Notes under the pieces: generated by a model
The model's database searches: none
Seen by the model: the letters and a program-made list of their open reading frames with translations, nothing else
What the model was told of the DNA's origin: nothing
Origin: Luidia sarsii
Taxonomy: Eukaryota; Echinodermata; Asteroidea; Paxillosida; Luidiidae
Assembly: GCA_949987565.1 (NCBI GenBank)
Contig: OX465121.1
Coordinates: 3,737,117 to 3,801,116, forward strand
DNA: 64,000 nucleotides
Direction: 5' to 3'
Part shown: one piece after another, positions 45,576-56,493 of the stretch
How the letters are laid out: each line of letters begins with the position of its first letter
How positions within the stretch are numbered: the stretch's first letter is position 1
Program-made: the position numbers and the translations under genes

Positions 45576-47368
45576 CAAAATGTTGATATTAGCCTTTTGG
45601 TAGTATTGGTCAGTAAGCAGTTTCCAACAATTTGGCATATTGCTTTATAATTATTATTGTGTACTTTTAAGTTGGTATTAACTCTGAAAATTGATTTTTC
45701 ATGCATTTTCTTGCTTTTAACTACTCATTTAAATAATGCCATACATATTTTGAAATGGGCATGTAATCATAAAGCACATAAATCAGTTTAGCAAGTAGCT
45801 TATTTTGGAATAATAGTCAAGACTTGTCTGACGAACACCGCCATACAGCCCTTGTTAGCTTCTGCAGTCTGTAATTGATAACTTATAGTCCAACTAAATG
45901 CCGTAACCCAATAAGACAGGAGTTTTCTATGAGTGTGTTTGTTTGTATGAAGAGTGCTTTGCTACCCCGGCCTTTTAGATTATCTTTCATCAATGACTGG
46001 ATTAAACCTGGGCTTTGTCCCCGCCACACAGTACCTGGAAATGCGGGCTGTAGTTTGTTACAAGGGGAATATTCACTGAGTTTTATATTTAGAGACTCGT
46101 CAAAAGCTTGTTTCTACAATGCCTGTGGTGCTATAACGGGAGTGTGAACTCAACCCAAAGACTGCAGAACCAAAAGCCAGGCTCCCACGTGCTCGTTAGT
46201 CGTAACCGTCACCAAGGCGTTGGAATTTGCGTTGACTTTTGTTCGTCAGTAGTGCGCCGGTGTGACGCTAAATTATGGAAATATCTATTTACGTGAGAGT
46301 CACGTTAGCAAAGCGTCGGACCACCACACATAGCGGCACCTCCAGTGTGCCAGTCTCCCGTCGCCAGTAGGTCTGCGTAAATTTTAAACGTTTTAAAAAT
46401 TGTCATCTTCTTCCCGGTGTGTGGCGCCACTAACGTACCAAAACGTAAATCTTCGCAGATCTTGCGTCGTCTGTTAACGCGTTGTTGTATTGCTAGTTAA
46501 AGAGGGTGTGCCGTGCTGGACCTTTTGTTTCCAAAACATACCTCAACACACAGAACAGACATGCTAACATGTATCAATAAAAACACAGCTGCATAGTTCT
46601 TGATTGCGAGGAAATTAATAAAAATGATGGTTTTCACGACTCGATATTCCACCGACTACTCGCAGCAAAAGCTAAACAAAAACATCTGGTACCGAGAGTT
46701 AACCCCAATAATCATGATGTCGTCTAATGTAGTCCTCTTAGCGACGACGCTTTGGTGTTTTGTTTTCGATCGTGCCAGAGATCAGCTGTCATGTACATAA
46801 TATCCAGTTGACCAACCAAGAAAACTGTGAGGGAGCGGAATAGATTTCGCCGTATCAATTCGAACCTGACTACACCCGATCAGGGTCAGGAGGAAATTTG
46901 GATGGAAGGTGAAGCTTCTGGCCACGGGCATGGCAGGGACGCGGACGATCGACAGCAACCCAGAGGCCTGTTTTTCCTGGAAAAAAAACCTTTCTAAAAA
47001 GGCGTATTTGTCCTACCATTGCTTCTTTGTCTATTCCGGAGTTTGGGGCGGTATTATTTACATGGTCGTTGGCTTTTTCGTCCAAGCATGGGGGAAGTTG
47101 TGTTCCATCTTCCGATTTCAATTTTCACCGTGCGCTGCGTGGATGGCATGGGCTAAACGCATCGCACGCTCGGCAACGGTACGTTACATGTACGGTGACA
47201 TGGTTCTGGAAAGTAGACCATGTACACCAGTGCTATAATATCCCGGTGTACGAGTACATGTACTGTGTATGTACTGTACATGTACTGCTGCTCTTGGGAA
47301 TTTTGTTGCCTACGAGTGCAGCCTCCAATAGCCATTCTCACGTAACTCGGTGACGATGCAAACCAAAG
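45576..47368. other. Intergenic DNA
   Basis: No gene recognised. Open frames at 45875-47238 have no domain and overlap antisense frames. 47235-47290 is rich in GTACATGTAC palindromes. Confidence 0.4.
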
Positions 47369-47515
47369 TTCGTTTGATGTTTGATCGTTGAGCGTGCCCA
47401 CTGCAGTAGCGCTGCCTCGATGCTCGGAGCTAAATGTACATGTACATGTACGCGTTTTTCTGGCCTCCTCCCGTGTTCAAGCTACGTTCTGCACCATGCA
47501 GAACGGTCCTTGCAG

Positions 47516-48003
47516 GGTGCAGCACACAAAATCCATCCAAGATGGCTCCGCCGAGCTGATTATCATAAAGTGTGTACCCACAACTTTTTTTTAATAAGGG
47601 GTCTTTGGAGGCTAATTAACTGATACATTGTAGAACAAGTGAAGCTTAAGACAACCTGGGGGTTCACTCTTCAATTTGGTATGTAATTTGGACCATATCT
47701 GGCTTTAAATGTGGCCCTATTTGGCTGTGGAAGTGGAGGGGTCCATCCCAAAATCCTTGCAGAAATTCGGCTTGGACGACTACACATTTTGGGGGTGTTT
47801 TTTTCTGAGGGTAATTAGCAAAAAATCTAATCGGCTAAGAGCACTAAAATTGAAAAGAATCTGAGAGATGAAGGTCCAAACTACAATTTTAAGTATAGCT
47901 ACAAGAACTGAGAGACTTTTGGGCATGGGATAATTGACTTTGAAAGTGAGTGTTTTTGTACAGTGTTCAATGGGAGCTCTATTTAGTGTTCTGCACCCTA
48001 TAG
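47516..48003. mobile_element. Insertion with short terminal inverted repeats, copy C only
   Basis: Copy B reads CCTTGCAGCTGTAAACG without a break; copy C has 488 bp at that point. Ends GGGTGCAGCACAC and GTGTTCTGCACCC are inverted repeats with one mismatch. No protein coding seen; probably a non-autonomous DNA transposon. Target duplication not clear. Confidence 0.7.
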
Positions 48004-49818
48004 CTGTAAACGCCCTCTATTGTTGACGGGACGGAAGGACGCATACAGATTGAAGTGCTGAGTCACGCGAGGGCGAGCATGCGGGGGTGTCCCCCACAGC
48101 CATAAATAACCTATTGACGGACAACAGCGGGCGCTTTACTGTTATTTCAAGACTCGTGAAAAACCATGGGCAAACTTGTTCGTCACGTCACACGGACGGG
48201 CGTACGAGAAAAATGACCGCCAATTTTTGATTCAATATTTTTTTCTAATAACAAATACGCAAATACACATGTAATGGAGTATGTAGTCATTTCTGAAAAG
48301 AGCTCTTGATCTCAATCAGCATGGTTTCATCCAAACAATCCAGTTTGAATCCACCATTCTCGGATTTCTCCATATGTTTGTGCACATTGTCAATCTACGT
48401 CCGACCATGGTTTCACATTTAGTCACACTTTCCATAGGCGTTGTGTATGGCTGTCGGTCTATAGGTTAATTGTGTGTGTGGTGTCCCGAGCTTGGGTGAG
48501 GACGGGGAAGGGGCCGCCACAGAAAGATTGTAGATTACTTGATTGATTGATTTAATTCATGTAAGCAGAGGGATAATGAAGGCATGGCATTGAAATTGTA
48601 AATTCTAGATCCACGTAGTACATGCACCTACGGGACGTGTGCTCACATGTTAAATATCAATTTGGATACATACACAGCTGCTCTATGGTCTAGCAATACG
48701 CATTATGAGGCTACATAGGCCATGCAGAGACCGTTACTGTCAGGAAACTATAAGAAAAATGTGGATCAAAAGAACATGTGCTACAAATTATTTATTTCAT
48801 AATCGGAAAATAATTGCCCTAAACAGGTGGAGAAATAAGGGCGACAGCAAGACAAGATCCCAACAATAACTGCTTCAAGTTCAACTGCAATAGCGCTGCA
48901 AACACAACGCATATACAATGTACAGCGAGAGGGTCAAAGGTCACGCTCGTGGCTTCCCACACAACCGTGCAGCCAGGGAAAGCGTGTGTACAAAGACACC
49001 ACATGAATATGTGAGCACGTAAAATAATACAGTACACATACACTGTACATGGATACTTCAACGCACTGACGTGACATGTACATACATGGGGGTGGCATCA
49101 AGGCAATATTTGCCGAGCCAAACTGCTGGCAACCCTCAATTAGTTCCCCCCCAAAAAAAAAAACAAGAAAAAAAAAAAAAAACAAGAAAAAAAAAAAAAC
49201 AACAACAACAGTCCAGTGCGGACAGGGCTTCAGCATGATCGAGAGGGGAAATGGTTGTTTGGGATTGAACTTCGTGTCAAGTGATGCGAGGTATTTGCTT
49301 TATTATGTGCCAAGATCAACATGTATCTTATTCTACGTTCACTGAACGTCTCAGTGCGTCTATTGTACACAACTGTTATGGGGTTTGTGTTCCCACAGCA
49401 CACACATTCTGACGCCAAACTGCTGGCAACCCTCGGTTAGTTCCCCCCCCCCCAAAAAAAAAAAACAAGAAACAAAAAAAACAACAACAACAGTCCAGTG
49501 CGGTCAGCTAGGGCTTCAGCATGATCGAGAGGGGAAATGGTTGTTTGGGATTGAACTTCGTGTGAAGTAATGCGAGGTTTAGGTTTGCTTTATTATGTGC
49601 CTACTATACCTTCATGTATAATAAATATTCTACGTTCACTGAACGTCTCAGTGCGTCCAGTGCCAGTGTAAACCATTTTAAATTTATTTCCTTCTCGTTT
49701 CGCGTGTCGTTCGCTGTCCCGGGCAGGGAAATTGATGGAAATACAGGCTTGAGTTACTCGGCGGTGAAAGTGGAATCGCGTTTCAAACTGCTCGGACATT
49801 GACCGGTCAATCTTCAGC

Positions 49819-49924
49819 ATGCTTCGCCCTGGTGGCGTAAGACACGGGGGAAGGCACTTGAGAGTAATACTTCTTCTCTGCCTTTGGACTGCACTCCTCC
49901 ATCGGATCCACGGACAAGACACAG
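49819..49924 (+). CDS. Gene 2 exon 1: signal peptide, copy C
   Basis: Same 35-codon leader as copies A and B (MLRPGGVRHGGRHLR, core VILLLCLWTALL with Ile for Met), ending ACAG before GTAAGA in phase 1. The next in-phase exon on this strand is the first SRCR exon at 57172; joining gives [14 protein letters not shown], a secreted or surface SRCR protein. The 7.2-kb intron includes an assembly gap, so a missed exon is possible. Confidence 0.8.
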
Positions 49925-50956
49925 GTAAGAATTCAATGTCGCTCACAACAGGAAATAACCTATAGTGAAGAAAAAACTATGGGTAGGCGTAATACTTCAG
50001 GAGCACTGGTATACATTGACCAGCGTGGGCCTGAGGTCTAAATGATTCATTGCTGTCATTAACGGTTAATAACATGCCCAACTCTTGAATTCAAATCAAA
50101 TGAAGGGTCTAGAATTTCGTACAACACTTTTTACTTAACTTTGTTCGCAGTATAATTGTGTAAAAGAAAATCTTGTGTAAAAGAAAAGTAGCATGGATTT
50201 TGCAGTGTGGCTCCTGCTGATTGTAATTTCATAATAAAATGCGATTTCATTTTGAGAATCATGACTAATAAGAATGCTTTTTAATATCATTATCCTGTAC
50301 TCTTACGCCGTGGTCAAGTCTCTTGTCATTCAAGAATTATCCTGGTAAGGCTTAACTCTGACACAGACTAAAATAATGGTTGATGCAGGGAGTTGAAAAC
50401 CCTATCGCAACAGTCTGTGTTATTTGTTGAAAAAATTAAATTACTGGAACAAATACAAGGGAGCATTAACTTCGATGACGTTTACAAATCTCCTGGGCCA
50501 ATTTTTAAATATTTTTTCTACACTTAAAGTCCTCTTTTCAAGGAGTATTTCATTGAGGGATCCTTTAAGTTAGCATATCTTGGACACCGTATCCAATATC
50601 GATTGTAGTTTGAAATAATACACAGTTATAATGATCGTTGCATTTTGGACAGGAAGTTGTCTCTGTCAGTCATTTTTTCCTCTATTGTTTAATTTAGATA
50701 GGAGTTTATATTTCACGTGGAATCGTGTCCAGTCGATACGGAACTGTTCATTGGTGGGTTTTTCCTACCTTCCTGCCTTTCCACCTCATTCATTAATCGT
50801 TTTTAAGTTTTCTTTTCCTACCATTACGACTTGGATACAATGAATATATTTGTTGAATTTGTTTGAACTTTAGAAAGATTGAGGTGCTATCCAAAAGCAC
50901 GTTCATTGGGCATGGTTATTATGCTCTCCAATCTGTTATGTTATTGATAATAATAT

Positions 50957-51253
50957 GTGACCCGGCACAGCATAATGAGGAATAACCCCCACTTTTGAGA
51001 TTTTGAGATTTTCTAATAATGTGAAAGAGTATACCGTTAGCTTTCAAATGATATAAAAATTATTTCCGTGTGAACTTCGTTGAGGGGACTTCGCTCGTTC
51101 ATTTGGTACCAGACACAATATAGCAGCGCCATTCTAACTCCTCGAAAGCGGCCATTCAAAAAGGCAGGAACATTTTTTCATGAAAACAGTACACAAACAC
51201 TCCCCTGAAATCCTCGTTTTTTCAACATTAATTAGAGACGGATTTCGGAAAAA
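50957..51253 (-). mobile_element. GTGACCC-type MITE, copy 9 (long form, cut by gap)
   Basis: Left terminal repeat GTGACCCGGCACA after ATAT; the interior matches copies 7 and 8. The right end is hidden by the N gap. Confidence 0.85.
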
Positions 51254-51453
51254 NNNNNNNNNNNNNNNNNNNNNNNNNNNNNNNNNNNNNNNNNNNNNNN
51301 NNNNNNNNNNNNNNNNNNNNNNNNNNNNNNNNNNNNNNNNNNNNNNNNNNNNNNNNNNNNNNNNNNNNNNNNNNNNNNNNNNNNNNNNNNNNNNNNNNNN
51401 NNNNNNNNNNNNNNNNNNNNNNNNNNNNNNNNNNNNNNNNNNNNNNNNNNNNN
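51254..51453. other. Assembly gap (200 N)
   Basis: A run of exactly 200 N. Its true length is unknown; it truncates MITE copy 9. Any protein frame running through it is meaningless. Confidence 0.99.
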
Positions 51454-52160
51454 AGCTACAAAATGCGTTGCCATTGATTTGTTTTACACTAAGAAAGTAT
51501 TAACTATTTTACGTGACTCGAATACCAGTCTGCATCGGTGTAAACAGCGTACCTCTCCATGCAGATACTGCAGTATTTCCTGGTACCGAAATGCGCCCAT
51601 GCCAGCCCGAATAAGGCAGCCAGATTTGAATATGCCTTTTGAATTTCACCCATGGAAGGCCATGGTCATTATACGCAGTATTATTGTTATTTACCTCAAC
51701 TGCGTCATGATTGCTGGCACATTGTCAAGAATGGTAGAGCTCCACACAGAAGCTATTTTTAGTTTTCCCTCCAGCAAAATACCAGTCATAGAAGCCTCAC
51801 TGAAAGGCGTTCACTTAAAGAGGAACTCCGGGGAATTAAAAAAAACCATCAAGAAACCCAAAACAGAATGAATTCGTGGAGAAACATGACAGCGGAATGA
51901 ATGAGGGGCATCTTCTGGACGAAACAGGCTTGTTTCTTAAACGGGCGAAAATCAACTCTTGCCTTTATTCTGGGTTTGTGACGTCAAAAAGGATCGCTGT
52001 TCGTGGTAAAAAAAAATGAATAGTGCCACCGTATGGTCCGTAGAGGCCTTAGTGCACGACTGTCATGTTAGCCGGCCCCCAACTCCGGTCGATAAGACGA
52101 TCAAAATAAGATGTGCTGAAAAGTGAGTGAAAGGGCAACAGTTATCGTGGCTACCCATAT
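51454..52160. other. Gene 2 intron 1, unassigned
   Basis: A 130-codon frame at 51479 has no recognisable domain and is not called. Confidence 0.4.
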
Positions 52161-52413
52161 GTGACCAGGAACACCAACATGAGGAATATCCCACCAAAAC
52201 ACTTTTTGAGTAAACAACGCCTGAAGTTAAAGTATCTTCACAATTCGATTACAAATCAATTGTCTTTCTTTTTTGTATTTTCGGAAGTTTTAAGTATTAG
52301 AGGATATTATATTTTGATATCATTTGAACGCTGATGGTATACTCTTTTACATCATTAGAAAATCTCAAAATCTCAAAAGTGGGGTTATTTCTCATTATGC
52401 TGTGCCGGGTCAC
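52161..52413 (+). mobile_element. GTGACCC-type MITE, copy 10
   Basis: 253 bp, GTGACCAGGAACA to TGCCGGGTCAC, ATAT on both sides. Confidence 0.85.
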
Positions 52414-52794
52414 ATATTCGTGATTGTTTGCGCAATATGACCCATCGGCGATAAAGCACAACGTGATTATCGGAGCATGGCCGCACAGGGGCTACAGTGA
52501 ATGCCGATGTGTACTCTGAGCTAGCTGACACGTTCGAGTCACTTTAAGCCAGGAAAAGGACAGTAAACCTATGGTGTATGGTGTTATGAATCCCACTGTG
52601 GTTTCTTAAACTCCCTCCAAGTCCCTCTTGTATCGGTCTTTTCAAAACAGCTATTGCTTTCGTTCGTTATTTTTTTTTCTATTCGTTGATTTGCTTTTCC
52701 GCCACGAAGCGGAAAAGCTGTAGTTTTGTTCTTTTTTTTCCCTTATTGGCTTTTCCGCCGCTAGGGCCTAGCGGAAAGGAATTGTTCTGATTTC
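52414..52794. other. Unassigned DNA with two GCTTTTCCGC hairpins
   Basis: 52693-52718 (GCTTTTCCGC / GCGGAAAAGC) and 52749-52778 (CTTTTCCGC / GCGGAAAG around CGCTAGGGCCTAGCG) lie just upstream of a (CTT)n tract and a retrotransposon. Confidence 0.55.
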
Positions 52795-52916
52795 TTCTTC
52801 TCCTTCATTTTCTTCTTCTTCTTCTTCTTCTTCTTCTTCTTCTAGACTATCACCTACTACTTTGTAATATCGAAAATAATTTTCTGATCAGTCTCCCTCC
52901 GTTTTATAGTGATATT

Positions 52917-53984
52917 TTGCGTGCTTGGAGTGCCTCCGGAGCTCGCATCGAAATGCAAATCACTTCCATCAACCATGTCATAAATATTCCCCTAATAAGC
53001 CCAATTGTAGAACCTTTTATTGTTGGCAATACCGATTTTGCTGCCCGGCTCTTTGCACGCGGGGTGAGACTCCTCCGCCACCTGTTCCACCCTGAAACCG
53101 GCCAGTGGCTCGGCGTCGAAGATCTTCCTTGGAGTCACACACTTGCACCTCGTCCTCCCTCTCATCGTGTACTTCAACCTCAACTGCTACTTCTTCGTCA
53201 GAAACTTATCTTCACCTTTCCGGAAATTTTCTCGAACACCGGACTAACTTATGGCCATGGACTCCCATGCAATGTCCCTGATCGCCCGACTACGCCTATT
53301 GAATTTGTACTTGATACTTCCATCAAGGGACTCTCAGCTACATCCAGAACTTTGTACGCTATCCTGAACAATCATCTCAATTGTTTAACGGATGATCCAC
53401 TCTCTCCATGGTACAAACCTGGTTTTCTGGACCCCTCCACCAAAATTCAGTGGCTGTCCATCTACAAACTGCCAAGCACCAAAAAGGAAGGAGATGTCCA
53501 ATTCAAGCTCCTCCATAATGTCCTGCCATCCCTGCCAGTACTACACCACATGAATCCGGACATTCCTTCATCATGCGGATGGTGCGGAGAGAAAGGCACC
53601 ATCGAGCACCTCTTCATCACCTGTGCAAGCATCCAGCCAGCTCTGAATTTTCTTCACAGCATTTTGTCCCGTCTTCTCCCTAATCTAAAGCTAACCTTTG
53701 ACAACTACTGGGCCCTCATCCCGCGTGCTAGAGGCCTAGACACCAAGACGGTTTGCCTTGCCAACTATTTCATCATCAGCTGCAAGAATACCATCTATTG
53801 GCTGTATCGTACCTGTCGAACCCCTGACCCACTGACAATCTGGCAACACCGATTGAAATACAAAATTCTACTCGAATATACCTACTTCAAATCCCTCAAT
53901 AATGTAGACACTTTCATCATGAAATGGCCCCTTCAGAACATTCTCTTTAATATGAACAACAACAAAATGACATGGTTGATGTGA
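52917..53984 (+). pseudogene. C-terminal part of a non-LTR (Tx1/L1-like) reverse transcriptase
   Basis: 355 open codons. Contains the post-catalytic segment TKIQWLSIYKLPSTKKEGD, LLHNVLPSLPVLHHM, and the C-terminal CCHC knuckle CGWCGEKGTIEHLFITC, then IWQHRLKYKIL. The polymerase motifs (YADD) and the N-terminal endonuclease are absent, so this is a 5'-truncated copy. The upstream boundary is set by the CTT tract; the listed start codon is arbitrary. Clade assignment is from motif pattern; CR1/L2-like is an alternative. Confidence 0.7.
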
Positions 53985-54049
53985 AGACTCCTTACTTTCT
54001 CTGTCCTCTCTTTGCCTACCACCCCTTACTCCTACATCTCTTCCCTACT

Positions 54050-54117
54050 GGCCTGAGCCTAGAGCAGCTGCTTGCTTCGGCGAGACATGGGGAACCCACT
54101 GTTCCTTGGCTCAGGCC
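54050..54117 (+). ncRNA. Three-way-junction RNA motif 1 in retrotransposon 3' UTR
   Basis: Outer stem GGCCTGAGCC / GGCTCAGGCC (10 bp, perfect), inner hairpin CTTGC-TTCG-GCGAG, then ACATGG and a small GGG..CCC hairpin. Confidence 0.65.
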
Positions 54118-54336
54118 TAAGCCCCCACCCCAACCCACCACTATCTACTGTCTCCACTTCTATTTGGTTTCCTTGTTTATTCATATCCAATGTATTGTTT
54201 TCAAACTTAACTTATTTTCGATATTAAATACTGTTCTTTCTAAATCTTCAGTTATAAAATTATTGCTTTGTAAAATAATATTCATGTATGTCCAACTTAT
54301 TAATGTAACTTAATTTTTGTTTGTACGAGACCTCTG

Positions 54337-54388
54337 CTGAAGACAGCTGCTCGCACTAGCGAGACGTGGTGTATACCTCTGTCTTCGG
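54337..54388 (+). ncRNA. Three-way-junction RNA motif 2
   Basis: Outer stem CTGAAGACAG / CTGTCTTCGG (G-U tolerated), inner hairpin CTCGC-ACTA-GCGAG, ACGTGG, and the hairpin GGTGTATACC. Same core as motifs 1 and 3 with a different outer-stem sequence. Confidence 0.65.
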
Positions 54389-54569
54389 TTAAAATCCCAA
54401 ATCTTCCATTTCAAACACAATTCTTTTACTTGCTTAAATTTGTACATTTCTGTTTATTCTGTTTATTGTAATGTTTATCCATTATTTGTTTACTTCCATG
54501 TAAGTTAATGTACTTCAAATGGATTTGGAATAAAGTTTCCATTTGAAAAGTCAAAAAAAAAGTCTTCTT

Positions 54570-54600
<31 letters not shown>

Positions 54601-54736
54601 ATAACAATTACCCTTAATAACAACGTATGTATTAGATAAAAATAATTCTTATATAATGTCTTTTTTTTTACCTCTTTATTTGACTTCCCCTTTTGGACCG
54701 TTGTCTTATGAAAATTAAACCCTTGTGACTTTCTTT

Positions 54737-54793
54737 CTCGGGAGCAGCAGCCCGCGTAAGCGAGACATGGTGTTATACCTCTGCTCCTGGAGA
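54737..54793 (+). ncRNA. Three-way-junction RNA motif 3
   Basis: Outer stem TCTCGGGAGCAG / CTGCTCCTGGAGA, inner hairpin CCCGC-GTAA-GCGAG, ACATGG, hairpin GGTGTTATACC. Lies in unit 2 of the array. Confidence 0.65.
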
Positions 54794-55490
54794 GATCTAT
54801 CACCGGTTTATTTTCGATTACCACTTTGACAACTCCCTTCCAACTGATTTTGTTTTGTATTACAAAACACCTCTAATATGTTATACTATTATACATATTA
54901 TTTTCTCCTATGTTTATTGTTTATTTGTGTTATGTTCATTTATTTAATTTATCATTTCAAGTCTTTTATTTGTAAATTTTGTTTTGATTGGTTTAGTTCC
55001 TGTTATTTTCAAAAGAATGAAATAAAGTCTTCCTTTTGAAAAGTCAAAAAAGTCTTCTTCTTCTTCTTCTTTTTCTTCTTCTTCTTCTTCTTCTTCTTCT
55101 TCTTCTTGTTTTGAATGATGACTTGAATCTCTTTGGTAATTGCATGTAATGTATTGTAAATATTGTATATACATATATTCCTATTGTTGTACATAGCTTT
55201 TCACTGGAACTGAATTAAAGTGTCTATGTTGAAAAGTCTTCTTCTTCTTTTTCTTTTTCTTCTTCTTCTTCTTCTTCTTCTTTCTTTTCTACTTCTTCTT
55301 CTTTTTCTTCTTCTTCTTCTTTTTCCAATTGTATGATTGTTTTTCCCCCTTTTTTATATTATTTGTTCCTGTATATATTTGTCAACTGTATTTTGTGTTT
55401 CATTTGGAAAATAAAGTTTTCCTTTGAAAAGTAAAAAAAAAAGTCTTCTTCATCTTCTTCTTCTTCTTCTTCTTCTTCTTCTTCTTCTTC

Positions 55491-55695
55491 TGCACAAAAT
55501 ATGTGAGTGCATTTTGGGGTAGACATGGAGGGCATGGACTCGATCCCGGTGATGTCACCTTTTTTATCCTCAAACTCAATCAAAACGATGCAAAAAGGGT
55601 CTTCACCCAGTATAAAATAAAAATGTGTATTTTGATTGCTTCCTTTTTAGTTTTTGCTTGGATGTTACGTCACAACCATTATTTTAGACATAAAT
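55491..55695. other. Unassigned DNA
   Basis: No features. A short stretch GTGCATTTTGGGGTAGACAT resembles 63197-63220. Confidence 0.4.
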
Positions 55696-55907
55696 GTGAC
55701 CCGGCACATCATAATGAGGAAAACCCCCACTTTTGAGATTTTGAGACTTTCTAATGATGTGAATGAGTGTACTATTAGCTTTCAAGTGATATCAAAATTT
55801 CCTCCAATACATTAACTTTCCGAAAATAAAAATAAAAAAGAAAATTGATTCTTAATCGAATTGAGAAGATACTTTGACTTTAGGCGTTGTTTATTCGAAA
55901 AGTGTTC
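55696..55907 (-). mobile_element. GTGACCC-type MITE, copy 11, truncated
   Basis: Left end GTGACCCGGCACA preceded by AAAT; the interior matches the short form until about 55907, where the right terminal repeat is missing. Confidence 0.8.
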
Positions 55908-56493
55908 TTAGATCCGAAAGAACGCCGACAGAAATGAGCAGATCCTGCGCATATGACAAAGCTTTGTAAACATTTTTGAGAACAAAATCTCAAGCTTAGA
56001 CTTGAGTTTTGGCCTTTGTAGTTTATAGACAGTTGGGTCGTGCGAAAACCGTTCACGCGCCGCGTGGAAAAGGGCCTTTATCAACTCGAGTCAAGTCTAG
56101 CGAAGAACGTACTCTGCAGCTGACGAATTTCCTCGCATGGTCCACAATTGGAGAAACTGTAGGGAAATTCCTAAGACACCTGCCAAAGATTGGTAGTAAC
56201 CACATCAGATTAAAGGGGAATGAAACCCAGAGAAAAATGTTGGCTTATCTGATTGGGTGTTAAAAACAACCTACAATTACCTATGTGCTACTTACCTACT
56301 AGTTTCATAAAGAGGGAAAAATCATGGAATTCGGTGTTCGAATTCGCGTTCCCGCAAACCGCCATCTTTTCGAATGGCCCGCCAGTCACTGCGGGGTATA
56401 ACATCGCAACGGAAAACTCCCGCATCGGCCCGGACTGATGTACCCCTACTACATGTATATACTGCGTGCAGTTATACACTCGCGAGCTGAACG
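55908..56493. other. Unassigned DNA
   Basis: An 84-codon frame at 56009 (unknown protein, no domain seen) is not called. Confidence 0.4.

Larger units (their letters stand above)
47369..50956 (+). repeat. Segmental duplication, copy C (promoter + leader exon)
   Basis: Matches copy B from GTTCGTTTGATGTTTGATCG onward. C-specific features are a 488-bp insertion (47516-48003), a partial internal duplication (49120-49415 / 49416-49590), lack of the MITE shared by A and B, and a 27-bp deletion near 50608. Confidence 0.9.
52795..55490 (+). mobile_element. Serial array of non-LTR retrotransposon 3' ends with (CTT)n tails
   Basis: Four same-strand units, each ending in an AATAAAGT-type signal (unit 3: ATTAAAGT), TTGAAAAGT and a CTT run. 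Their bodies and tails are 52856-54555 (tail 54560-54599), 54600-55047 (tail to 55107), 55108-55235 (tail to 55325) and 55326-55440 (tail to 55490). A CTT run (52800-52843) also precedes the first. Unit 1 carries coding sequence; the others are successively shorter 5'-truncated copies. The pattern fits repeated insertion into CTT repeats. Confidence 0.8.

Noticed and set aside
46870..47238. Overlapping open frames of about 80-110 codons on both strands
   Set aside because: No recognisable domain, no splice or promoter support, and neither strand is favoured.
51180..51503. Protein frame across the N gap
   Set aside because: Its middle is unknown sequence and the left end is MITE DNA.
51479..51871. 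130-codon frame after the gap
   Set aside because: Low-complexity Lys-rich end, no domain; likely chance or repeat-derived.
54426..55583. Lys- or Glu-rich minus-strand proteins
   Set aside because: They are translations of the CTT microsatellites through retrotransposon 3' ends.
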